Shown here: in pieces, positions 1 to 7,918 of the stretch
How the letters are laid out: each line of letters begins with the position of its first letter
How positions within the stretch are numbered: the stretch's first letter is position 1
Assembly (NCBI GenBank): GCA_963809795.1
Contig: CAWELN010000006.1
Location: 124,001 to 188,000, forward strand
DNA: 64,000 nucleotides
From: DASUAS01 sp963809795
GTDB taxonomy: Bacteria > Actinomycetota > Acidimicrobiia > IMCC26256 > DASPTH01
Direction of reading: 5' to 3'
Translations under genes and position numbers: made by a program
The notes under the pieces: model-generated
Database searches by the model: none
What the model was told of the DNA's origin: nothing
What the model saw: only the letters and a program-made list of their open reading frames with translations

Positions 1-1083
1 TTGCGCAAGGAACGCGATGCGTTGGTGGACGAGCAGCGCCGGTTGCACACCAAGGAGCTGGCGGTGTTGCGGGTGCTCGACGAGCGCGGGCAGGTCGATC
101 CGACGCTGGATGCGGCTGGTGAGTCGGCGCGGACGGTGCGCGACAAGCTGGAAACCGCGCGGGCGCTGGAATCGTTGCCCGAGATCGCGGCGGTCGCGTA
201 CGAGGGTGCGTTGAGTCCGGAGCAGTTGAGCTCGGTGACGAAGTTCGCCGACCAGGACTCGGATGCAGAGTGGGCGCGGCGCGCACCGAACGTGGCGCCG
301 GCGGAGCTGGCCCGGCTGGCGCGCAACACGGTGAAACCGTCGACGGAGGATTCGCGGGTCGCGGTACGAGGCGCGGTCGTTGCGGATGTGGTGGACGCCG
401 GACAAGGGGATGTTGCAGCTGCACGGGCAGTTGCCCGACGTGATGGGGGCGACGTTCGAGGCGACGATCCAGAAGCTGACCGAGCAGATGCCAAGCCGGC
501 CAAGGGTCAGGCGTGGGACAGCTTCGAACACCGGGCCGCCGACGCGCTGGTCAGCTTGTGTGAGCAGCCCGCCACGGGCAGGACGAGACGCCGTCGTTGG
601 CGTCCCGACCGGTGAGTGCAGGTGCACGTGCCCCCGCACGGCCCGGCGGAGATCGCCGGGATCCCGATCGCCGACTCGCTGCTCGAGCAGCTGCGGGCCA
701 ACGCGAGCATCGAACCGGTGCTGGTCGACGACGACGGTGTCCCGGTGGCGGTGGGGAAGCGCTTCACCGTGTTGTCACCCAAGATCGTGCGGGCGGTGCT
801 GCTGCGCGACGGGTCGTGCCGGTACGGCAACTGTGAGATCCGATCCGGGCTCGAGGTCCACCACCTCCGGCCCCGCAGCTGGGGTGGCACCGACGACCTC
901 GCCAACCTGGCGGCGGTGTGCAGCCCCCACCATCGGCTGCTCGTTCCCCACGGCGATCGGGTCCTGATCGGCAACCCCAACCAGCCCGATGGACTCCGAC
1001 TCGTCACGCTCAGCGAGCTGACCGCCGAGCAGGTCCAGCAACTCGGCCTGCCACCACCGAGAGCCGGACCGACGGCGGCATGA
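1..1083 (+). pseudogene. DUF222 / 13E12-repeat HNH endonuclease, broken by several frameshifts
   Basis: The reading frame moves 1-2-1-3-1 along the gene. Frame 1 gives a DUF222 N-terminal part to about 355. Frame 2 carries the MWWTPDKG core. Frame 1 resumes near 492, frame 3 covers about 576-612, and frame 1 from 616 gives the C-terminal HNH domain with CRYGNC, LEVHHLRPRSWGG and CSPHH. Likely indels are an extra G in the run at 356-358, a missing C near 491, a missing G near 577, and an extra A at about 615 that creates the in-frame TGA at 613-615. The 5' end lies outside the window. 13E12 genes are multicopy in actinobacteria, so decay and collapsed assembly are both possible. It meets a CoA-transferase tail to tail. 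Confidence 0.85.
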
Positions 1084-1088
1084 ACGTG

Positions 1089-2306
1089 TCAGGCGACGAC
1101 GCCGCGCACCTTCAGGTCGACGATGGTGTCCCAGTCGAGCCCGAGGTCGGCGAGGATCGCGTCGCCGTGCTCGTTGAACTCGGGGGCCCGCTTCGGCACC
1201 GGCGGCTCCTCGTCGAACTGCACCGGCGCCGCAGTGAGTCGGAACGGCGTGCCGTCCGCGGTCTCGCAGTCCTGGACGTAGCCGTTGGCGACCGTCTGCG
1301 GGTCTTCGGCGACCTCGAGCGTGTCCTGCACGACCGTCCACTGACCGGAGAAGGTCTCCAGCCGCTCCCGCCACTCGGCCAGCGGCCGCTCGGCGATGAC
1401 CTCGGTGAGGATCTCGATCGCGTCGGCGCTGTGCTCGAGCAGGCTGACGTGGTCGGCGAAGCGCGGGTCGGTGGCCAGCTCCGGCCGGCCGATCACGGCG
1501 GCCAGCTCCGGCCAGTACTTGCCGGCCTGCAGGCAGATGAACGCCAGCCAGCGGCCGTCCTTGGTGCGGTAGTTGTTCGTCAACGGGTTGCGGCGCACCG
1601 CGTCCTCGGGCGGCGGCATCCACGGGATGTTGCTCAGCAGCGACAGCGCGATGGCCTGGCCGTGGGCCCACATCGCCGACCCCAGCAGCGACACGTCGAC
1701 GATCGTCGCCTCGCCGGTGCGCTCGCGGTGGTACAGCGCGCCCATCATCCCGCCGGCGATCGTCATCGCGCCGATCGAGTCGCCGAAGCCCGGGCCCGGT
1801 GGGCCCACGATGTGCCCGTACTCCGGACGGGACATCCCGATGGCGATGCCGGACCGGTTCCAGAAGGCCAGGCTGTCGTACGAACCCTTGTCGGCATCGG
1901 GACCCCGCTCACCCTGCCCGGTGCCCCGCACGTAGATGATGTTCGGGTTGGCAGCCCGGATCTCCTCGACGCCGATCCGCAGCTTGGTGCGCACCCTCGG
2001 GAGCTTGTTGGTCAGGAAGATGTCCGCGGTGGCGGCGAGCTGGTAGAGGATGTCCAGCCCTTCGTCGGTGGTGAGGTCCAGACCGAGGCTCTGCTTGCCG
2101 CGGTTCGAGTGCTCGAGCAACGCGTGGACGCCGCCGCCGATCTCGACCACGCCGCTCGAGGCCAGGCCCCGCATGGCGTCGCCCCGCTCGACGTGCTCGA
2201 TCTTGATGACCTCGGCACCCCAGTCGGCCAGCAGGGCCGACGCCGCGGGCACGAAGGTGTGCTCGGCGACCTCCAGGACGCGGACGCCCTCCAGGACTGC
2301 GGTCAT
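1089..2306 (-). CDS. CaiB/BaiF class III CoA-transferase
   Basis: About 405 residues, the usual length for class III (formyl-CoA transferase type) enzymes, which move CoA between acyl-CoA and a free acid. The start MTAVLEGVRVLEV is chosen because GGGAGGA sits just upstream. The N-terminal VLEV...ADWGAEVIKIE nucleotide-fold segment is typical. The SYDSLAFWNRSG stretch matches the conserved region around the catalytic aspartate, and NNYRTKDGRW is the family signature in the second half. It is a paralogue of the CoA-transferase at 29601 and shares its FWxRxG motif. The next genes upstream on this strand are small and not clearly related, so it is probably transcribed alone. The acid substrate is unknown. 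Confidence 0.88.
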   Translation of the reverse strand: MTAVLEGVRVLEVAEHTFVPAASALLADWGAEVIKIEHVERGDAMRGLASSGVVEIGGGVHALLEHSNRGKQSLGLDLTTDEGLDILYQLAATADIFLTNKLPRVRTKLRIGVEEIRAANPNIIYVRGTGQGERGPDADKGSYDSLAFWNRSGIAIGMSRPEYGHIVGPPGPGFGDSIGAMTIAGGMMGALYHRERTGEATIVDVSLLGSAMWAHGQAIALSLLSNIPWMPPPEDAVRRNPLTNNYRTKDGRWLAFICLQAGKYWPELAAVIGRPELATDPRFADHVSLLEHSADAIEILTEVIAERPLAEWRERLETFSGQWTVVQDTLEVAEDPQTVANGYVQDCETADGTPFRLTAAPVQFDEEPPVPKRAPEFNEHGDAILADLGLDWDTIVDLKVRGVVA

Positions 2307-2419
2307 GGGTTCCTCCCGGTGAGATCGCGGCGCGATCCGAGAACGCTCTGGTGGGGCACCATTCTGCTCCCCGCGCCGTTGACCGCACCGACCGGCTCCG
2401 GGGCGACGAACACCGAGCT

Positions 2420-2608
2420 CTACGAGGGCGCTTCGTCCTTGAGGTTGGCGCGCAGCCAATCGCGGACCTCGGCGGTGTCCTCGTGCCCGTGCACCGCGAT
2501 GGCGTGCGCCAGTGCGGCGTCGAGGACTTCGGATTCGGTTCCGGCGATGGTCAGCGTGCAGTTCGTCTCACTGGGAAAGTCTCGACAGTCGGCGATCTTG
2601 CGTGTCAT
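2420..2608 (-). CDS. DUF1059 small protein
   Basis: A 62-residue soluble protein. It opens with MTRKIADCRDFPSE and holds one conserved Cys near residue 8 and a second at residue 17. This spacing and the C-terminal helix (EVRDWLRANLKDE) match the DUF1059 family of short actinobacterial and archaeal proteins of unknown role. The start is fixed by the purine-rich GAGAGGGG just upstream; a longer reading begins 14 codons earlier without a better site. It lies between the CoA-transferase and an SRPBCC gene on the same strand, with about 95-115 base gaps, so co-transcription is possible but not shown. Confidence 0.7.
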   Translation of the reverse strand: MTRKIADCRDFPSETNCTLTIAGTESEVLDAALAHAIAVHGHEDTAEVRDWLRANLKDEAPS

Positions 2609-2702
2609 GGGCCCCTCTCCCGCTCTCACGGCTCGAACTGATGGTCTCACGGTCCTCGATCAGCAGCAATGGCGCGACCGGTGGAGCGGCGACGCGCCCG
2701 AT

Positions 2703-3293
2703 TCACGTGCGTGGTGCTCGTTCTGCTTCCGCCTTGAGGTTGGCCAACGTCTCCGGCATCCCGGTCTCCGCCATCGCCTTCATGCCGTCGAGGCGCGAGG
2801 CGAGGTCGCCCGCGGCGTCTCCCTCGGCCGCGAATCCGTCGGCATACGACGGGAGGACCTCCCAGGACTGCGTGACCTCGGTGCCTCCCGATTCGTCGCG
2901 CTGCAAGGTGAACCCCCAGCGGACCAGCGGCTGCTGCCCGTCGATGCCGTGGTTCACGAAGGCGAACTCGCGACCGCGTTCCGCGACCACGACGAGACAA
3001 CGCGTCTGCCAGGTGAAGTCCCCGATCGCGTTGTCGCCGGTGAACCAGGACGGATCGTCGCGGTCGTACTCGCCACCGGTGCACACCGGGCTCCAGCGGC
3101 CCATGGCGGAGACGTCGGCGAGGAGGTCGTAGATCTCGTCCGGCGAGCTCGCGATCGTGGTGCGTTCGCGAAGGCGGTACGCGCTCGAGATCCATGGGCC
3201 CTCCGGTGTGTCCGACGCGGTCGGGGTGGCGACGGCGTGGGAAGGTACCACGGTGGACGCGATGAAATTCCGGCGGGCGCGCGGTCGGACCAC
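2703..3293 (-). CDS. SRPBCC (START/polyketide cyclase-like) protein
   Basis: Up to 196 residues. After a poorly conserved N-terminal extension of about 35 residues, the sequence reads YRLRERTTIASSPDEIYDLLADVSAMGRWSP, the opening strand and helix of the SRPBCC ligand-binding fold. A central W-rich strand (TWQTRCLVVV) and a long C-terminal helix (SRLDGMKAMAETGMPETL) follow. Such proteins bind hydrophobic ligands in a deep cavity; no catalytic residues can be assigned. The GTG start at 3293 lacks a clear ribosome site, so the true start may be further in. It is divergent from the VOC gene, with about 38 bases between the starts. Confidence 0.7.
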   Translation of the reverse strand: MVRPRARRNFIASTVVPSHAVATPTASDTPEGPWISSAYRLRERTTIASSPDEIYDLLADVSAMGRWSPVCTGGEYDRDDPSWFTGDNAIGDFTWQTRCLVVVAERGREFAFVNHGIDGQQPLVRWGFTLQRDESGGTEVTQSWEVLPSYADGFAAEGDAAGDLASRLDGMKAMAETGMPETLANLKAEAERAPRT

Positions 3294-3331
3294 GAGGAAC
3301 TTCGCAAACCCGTCCTACGAGGAGGATCGAG

Positions 3332-3745
3332 ATGGACTTCCGTGCCTACCTGTTCTTCGGTGGCGATTGCCGCGACGCATTCACCCGCTACCAGGAGGTC
3401 TTCGGCGGTGAGCTCGTGCTGCTGCGGATGGCCGACGTCCCGTCGGACACCCCGGTGCCGGCGGAGCAGGCCGACCTCATCATCCATGCCGCACTGACGC
3501 TCGACGGCGCCGTCCTGATGGGGTCGGACGACCCGAGCGACGCCTTCTCCGGGGTGCAGGGGATGAGCGTCACCTGCTCGGTCGCCGACGCCGACGAGGC
3601 GCAGCGCGTGTTCGGCGCCCTCGCCGACGGCGGCGAGGCCACGCAGCCCCTCATCGAGACGTTCTTCTCGCCGAGCTTCGGCCTGTGCACCGATCGGTTC
3701 GGTACGCCGTGGATGATCGTGGCCGACGCCCCCGAGACGCGCTAG
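3332..3745 (+). CDS. VOC-family (PhnB/glyoxalase-like) protein
   Basis: A 137-residue protein of the vicinal oxygen chelate fold, PhnB-like subgroup. It starts MDFRAYLFFGGDCRDAFTRYQEVFGG, the normal opening of this family. It ends with FGLCTDRFGTPWMI, the conserved C-terminal strand. The start is well supported by CGAGGAGGATCGAG just upstream. Members bind a metal and small molecules, but many actinobacterial PhnB homologues have no assigned reaction, so no function is claimed. It diverges from the SRPBCC gene and may share a control region with it. Confidence 0.82.
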   Translation: MDFRAYLFFGGDCRDAFTRYQEVFGGELVLLRMADVPSDTPVPAEQADLIIHAALTLDGAVLMGSDDPSDAFSGVQGMSVTCSVADADEAQRVFGALADGGEATQPLIETFFSPSFGLCTDRFGTPWMIVADAPETR

Positions 3746-3788
3746 CCGACGGCGTGCCATCATGGGTGGCTCGGGCTGGAGGTGAGCG

Positions 3789-4193
3789 ATGGCCGGTGGA
3801 AGCGGATCGACGGTGCCGGCGGGTCCGATCACGTTCGTGGTCCAGCATCGTGCGCTCGTGCAGGACGGCGTCGAGTCCGGTGGACCGACGGTACGGGTGC
3901 TCGGCGGCGACGACGAGCACGAGTACCTGCGCTTCGACCTGTTCAACGTCGGTCCCCACTACCACTACGAGCCGCCGGCGGAGCAGGAGCGGATCCTGAT
4001 GATCGACACCGTCGCCGAGGGCGACGTGGTCTCGTGGGGCGTCACGCGCCTCCGTGACCGGCTGGTGCCGATGCTGGTCGCCGCCGGCGGACAGGGCCTG
4101 GCCGACGCGCTCGACGAGCAGGTGCTGGCGCAGGCGGTCGACGACGTCGAGTCGCTCGTGCGGAACCCGCCCGCAACCGCCGACGACGGCTAG
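3789..4193 (+). CDS. Conserved hypothetical protein (134 aa)
   Basis: I do not recognise a characterised family. The protein is soluble, with no signal peptide or membrane segment. The middle is rich in aromatic and His residues (FDLFNVGPHYHYEPP) and is followed by an acidic helical C-terminal half. A metal or ligand site around the His/Tyr cluster is possible but is inference. The start has a GAGGTGAGCG stretch just upstream. The 3' end overlaps the stop of dxs by four bases in convergent orientation. Confidence 0.6.
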   Translation: MAGGSGSTVPAGPITFVVQHRALVQDGVESGGPTVRVLGGDDEHEYLRFDLFNVGPHYHYEPPAEQERILMIDTVAEGDVVSWGVTRLRDRLVPMLVAAGGQGLADALDEQVLAQAVDDVESLVRNPPATADDG

Positions 4194-5956
4194 GGCTGGT
4201 CCCGCCGACTCGCGCCACCGGCGCGTTCGAGGTCCCGCAGCGCCTTGACCGCGGCGGCGGCGATCCCGGCGCCGTCGAGACCGAGCTGCGCGAGCAGGTC
4301 CGCGACCTTGCCGTGGGGAAGGTACGCGAGGGGCGTGCCGAGCACGACGACACGGGGGCCACGGTCGTCCCGTCGTCGCGCCAGCGCGCTCGTGATCAGC
4401 GACCCGATGCCGCCTTCCGCGATGCCGTCCTCCACGGTGACGACGAGCGGGAAGCGGGCCGCGGCCGTGAGCATGCGCTCGTCGAGCGGTACCGCCCGCA
4501 CGTCCCAGATCGTCGGGCGGATGGCGTCGACGGCGAGGATCTCGGCGGCCTCCCGCGCCGCCTCGACCATCTTCCCGACCGCGAGGATGCACAGGTCGCG
4601 CCCCTCGAGCACCCGTCGTGCGCGCGTCCCGGTGCCGACCCCGTCGCCTGCGGCGGCGGGCGTCTTCGGCCAGCGCAGCGCGACCGGGCCCGAGGTGATC
4701 CGCAGGGCCTCCCGCAGCATGACGCCCACCTCGGCGTACGACGACGGCGCGAACACGGTCATCCCCGGGACCTTGGTGAGCAGCGCGAGGTCGTACACGC
4801 CGTGGTGGCTCGGCCCGTCGTCGCCGGTGATGCCGGCGCGGTCCACACAGAACACGACGGGGAGCCGGTGCAGGCCGACGTCGTGGACCACCTGGTCCCA
4901 GGCGCGGTTGAGGAAGGTCGAGTAGATCGCCACGACCGGCCGGAGTCCCTGCATGGCCATGCCGGCGGCGGCGGTCACCGCGTGCTGCTCGGCGATCCCC
5001 ACGTCGAAGCACCGGTCGGGGTGGCGCGCGGCGAAGGGCAGCAACCCGGTGGACCCCGGCATCGCCGCCGTGAGCGCCACCAGTTCGGGGTGCTGGTCGG
5101 CGAGGCCCAGCAGCGCGTCGGTGAACGCGTCGGTGTACGTGACCGGGCGCGGCGATCGCAGCTCGCCCGAGTCGACGTCGAACGGGGAGACGTCGTGCAG
5201 GCACTTCTCGGCGTCGTCCTCCGCCGGTCGGTACCCCCGACCCTTGCGCGTGAGCACGTGCACGACGGACGGCCCCGGGTGCGCGCTCGCAGTCCGCAGC
5301 GCCTGCTCGGTGGCGGGGATGTCGTGGCCGTCGACCGGGCCCGCGTAGTCGAAGCCGAGCGCGGCGAAGAAGCGGGCCGCGTCGCCGTCGCGCCCGGCGA
5401 CGAGCCGCGACACCGTGGGCGCGTACGAGCGGGCGTTGTCGTTCACGACCACGATCACACGCCGACCACTGCAGCCGAGGTTGTTGAGCGCCTCGTAGGC
5501 CATGCCGCCGGTGAGCGCACCGTCACCGATGACGGCAACCACGTGCCGATCGGAGCCGCCGGCGTCGCGGCCGACCGCGAGCCCGTACGCGTAGCTGAGC
5601 GAGGCCGAGGCGTGACTGTTCTCGATGACGTCGTGCTCCGACTCGCTGCGCGACGGGTACCCCGAGACGCCACCCGAATGGCGGAGCCGGGCGAATCCCT
5701 CCCGCCGGCCGGTCACGAGCTTGTGGGCGTAGGCCTGGTGGCCCGTGTCCCAGACGATCAGGTCGTGGGGGGAGTCGAAGACGCGGTGCAGCGCGAGCGT
5801 GAGCTCCACCGCGCCGAGGTTCGACCCGAGGTGTCCTCCGTTCGCCGCGACCGACTCCACGATCGCCTCGCGCAGCTCGTCGGCGAGCCGGTCGAGCGCG
5901 GTCGCGTCGAGGCCACGGAGGTCGGCGGGACCGGCGACGGCGTCGAGGACGGCCAC
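4190..5956 (-). CDS. dxs: 1-deoxy-D-xylulose-5-phosphate synthase (hopanoid operon copy)
   Basis: About 588 residues. DXS joins pyruvate and glyceraldehyde 3-phosphate in the first step of the MEP isoprenoid pathway. Visible motifs are GGHLGSNLGAVELTLALH, DTGHQAYAHKLVTGR, the thiamine-diphosphate motif GDGALTGG...NDN, and the C-terminal FDVGIAEQHAVTAAAGMA holding the catalytic Glu. The GTG start 12 bases after the hpnH stop places the PADLRGL helix at the expected distance. It is somewhat shorter than housekeeping DXS (about 620-640) and has SHASASLSYAYG where GHSSTS is usual. It is the last gene of the hopanoid operon, so it probably supplies extra precursor for hopanoid synthesis; a housekeeping copy elsewhere is likely but cannot be seen here. 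Confidence 0.93.
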   Translation of the reverse strand: MAVLDAVAGPADLRGLDATALDRLADELREAIVESVAANGGHLGSNLGAVELTLALHRVFDSPHDLIVWDTGHQAYAHKLVTGRREGFARLRHSGGVSGYPSRSESEHDVIENSHASASLSYAYGLAVGRDAGGSDRHVVAVIGDGALTGGMAYEALNNLGCSGRRVIVVVNDNARSYAPTVSRLVAGRDGDAARFFAALGFDYAGPVDGHDIPATEQALRTASAHPGPSVVHVLTRKGRGYRPAEDDAEKCLHDVSPFDVDSGELRSPRPVTYTDAFTDALLGLADQHPELVALTAAMPGSTGLLPFAARHPDRCFDVGIAEQHAVTAAAGMAMQGLRPVVAIYSTFLNRAWDQVVHDVGLHRLPVVFCVDRAGITGDDGPSHHGVYDLALLTKVPGMTVFAPSSYAEVGVMLREALRITSGPVALRWPKTPAAAGDGVGTGTRARRVLEGRDLCILAVGKMVEAAREAAEILAVDAIRPTIWDVRAVPLDERMLTAAARFPLVVTVEDGIAEGGIGSLITSALARRRDDRGPRVVVLGTPLAYLPHGKVADLLAQLGLDGAGIAAAAVKALRDLERAGGASRRDQP

Positions 5957-5967
5957 GACCGGGCCGC

Positions 5968-6975
5968 TCAGCGGGTCGACGCCGCGGCCCGCAGCGACTC
6001 GCGCAGCGAACCCATCGTCGCGAACACCGCCGTCGGTTCGTAGCCGCAGTGCGCCATGCAGTTGGCGCACCGTTCGTCGTGCCCACGGCCGTAGCGGTCC
6101 CAGTCGGTGGTCTCGATCAGCTCCCGGTACGTGGCGGTGTAGCCGTCGGCCATGAGGTAGCAGGGGCGTTGCCAACCGAACACCGAGTAGCTCGGGATCG
6201 CCCATGCGGTGCAGTCGTACTCCACCTTGCCTTCGAGGAAGTCGAGGAACAGGGGACTGTGGTTGAGCCGCCAGCGGCGCCGGCGGTCGCCGGCGAACGC
6301 GTCGCGGAACAGGCGCCGCGTCTCCACGACCCCGAGGAAGTGCTCCTGGTCGGGCGCCTTCTCGTACGCGTAGCCGGGCGAGATCATCATCGCGTCGACC
6401 TCGAGATCGTCGTTCAGGTAGTCGAGGACCTCGCGCACCGTGCCGGGGGAGTCGGTGTTGAAGAAGGTCGAGTTGGTGGTGACGCGGAACCCCTGCTCCT
6501 TGGCCTCGCGGATCGCGCTGACCGCCGCGTCGAACACCCCGGATCGGCAGACCGACGTGTCGTGGCGCTCGCGCAGGCCGTCGATGTGGACGACCCAGCT
6601 GAAGTAGGGCGACGGCCGGAAGCGGTCGAGCTTCCGCCGCATGAGCACCCCGTTGGTGCAGAGGTACACGAACCGCTTCCGGTCGATGAACGCCTGCACC
6701 ATCTCCTCGATGTCGGGGTGGAGCAGAGGCTCACCGCCCGCGATGGAGACCATCGGCGCGCCACACTCCTCGATCGCGGCAACCGCGTCGTCGACGCTGA
6801 CCCGGCGCCGGAGGATCTCGGTGGGGAACTGGATCTTGCCGCAGCCCGCGCACTCGAGGTTGCACGCGAAGAGCGGCTCGAGCTCGACGATGAGCGGGAA
6901 CTGCTTGCGTCGCGCCAGCTTCTGCTTCGCGACGTAGGACGCGACGCGGACTTGTTGACGCAAGGGGAGTGCCAT
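5968..6975 (-). CDS. hpnH: Adenosyl-hopene transferase HpnH (radical SAM)
   Basis: 335 residues, the usual HpnH length. This radical SAM enzyme attaches a 5'-deoxyadenosyl group to hopene, giving the first C35 hopanoid. The CxxxCxxC cluster motif is C38-NLE-C42-AG-C45. The sequence also has SIAGGEPLLHPDI (the GGE motif), CTNGVLMRRKL, and a C-terminal cysteine group CANCMAHCGYEP, all characteristic of HpnH rather than of generic radical SAM proteins. The start ATG overlaps the ispH stop by one base (TGATG). It lies downstream of shc and ispH and upstream of dxs in the same operon. Confidence 0.95.
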   Translation of the reverse strand: MALPLRQQVRVASYVAKQKLARRKQFPLIVELEPLFACNLECAGCGKIQFPTEILRRRVSVDDAVAAIEECGAPMVSIAGGEPLLHPDIEEMVQAFIDRKRFVYLCTNGVLMRRKLDRFRPSPYFSWVVHIDGLRERHDTSVCRSGVFDAAVSAIREAKEQGFRVTTNSTFFNTDSPGTVREVLDYLNDDLEVDAMMISPGYAYEKAPDQEHFLGVVETRRLFRDAFAGDRRRRWRLNHSPLFLDFLEGKVEYDCTAWAIPSYSVFGWQRPCYLMADGYTATYRELIETTDWDRYGRGHDERCANCMAHCGYEPTAVFATMGSLRESLRAAASTR

Positions 6976-7918
6976 CAGCGCACCTCCACGGGAAGGGTGA
7001 AGCGCATCGACTCCTGCACGACATCGCGCTCGACCACGTCGACGGGGCCGAACGCGGCGAGCGCTTCCACCACCCCCTGCACCAACGATTCGGGTGCCGA
7101 GGCGCCGGCGGTGATCCCGATCGTCGCGGCGTCGCGGACGAGGGCGTCGTCGAGCTCGGACGCGTCCTCGAGCAGACGGGCGGTGCAGCCGAACCGTTCG
7201 GCCACTTCGACGAGCCGGTTCGAGTTGGACGAATTGCGGGAGCCGACGACGAGCATGACGTCGCACTCCGCGGCCAGGGTGCGGACGGCCTCCTGCCGGT
7301 TCTGCGTGGCGTAGCAGATGTCGTCGGCGCGGGGACCGGTGAGCGCGGGGAAGCGCGCGCGCAGCGCGTCGACCACCTCCTGCACCTCGTCGACCGCGAG
7401 CGTGGTCTGGGTGAGGTACGCGACGTGCTCGGGGTCGGACGCCTGCACCTGGTCGGCGGCCGCGGGTTCGTCGACGACCTCGATCGCCTCCGGCGCCTCC
7501 CCGACCGTGCCCTGCACCTCTTCGTGGTCGAGGTGGCCGACCAGGACGATCCGATACCCGTCCCGCGCGAACCGGCGGGCCTCGGCATGGACCTTGGCGA
7601 CGAGCGGGCACGTGGCGTCGATCACGCGCAGCCCGCGCTCGTGGGCCTCCTCGTGGACCTCGGGTGCGACGCCGTGCGCGGCGATCACCACCAGCGCGCC
7701 GTCGGGCACCGCGTCGAGCTCGTCGACGAAGCGCGCCCCCGGGCCTCGAGGTCCTGCACGACGTGGGTGTTGTGCACGATCTGGCGCCGCACGTAGACCG
7801 GCGCGCCGTAGCGATCGAGCGCGCGCTCGACGATGTCGATCGCCCGTTCGACGCCGGCGCAGAACGAGCGCGGACCCGCGAGCAGGACCGTGCGCCGGCG
7901 CGGTCGGTCGCCGGTCAC
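6975..7918 (-). CDS. ispH: 4-hydroxy-3-methylbut-2-enyl diphosphate reductase, one frameshift
   Basis: IspH makes IPP and DMAPP in the last MEP step using a 4Fe-4S cluster. The three cluster cysteines are present: SFCAGVERA (residue 20), IDATCPL and DDICYAT. NSSNSNRL is also intact. The reading frame breaks inside LEARG|ARFVDEL: the C run at 7736-7740 (G run on the coding strand) appears to have one base too many, and removing it restores a continuous protein of about 314 residues. The GTG start overlaps the shc stop (GTGA). The rest of the protein is well conserved, so I favour a sequencing error or very recent mutation over an old pseudogene. It may be an operon-specific second copy. Confidence 0.85.

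Noticed and set aside
597..836. Separate small gene inside the HNH region
   Set aside because: It is the third-frame segment of the broken DUF222 gene followed by out-of-frame sequence.
918..3497. Plus-strand 859-codon open frame
   Set aside because: Antisense shadow of the CoA-transferase, DUF1059 and SRPBCC genes, with no recognisable domain.
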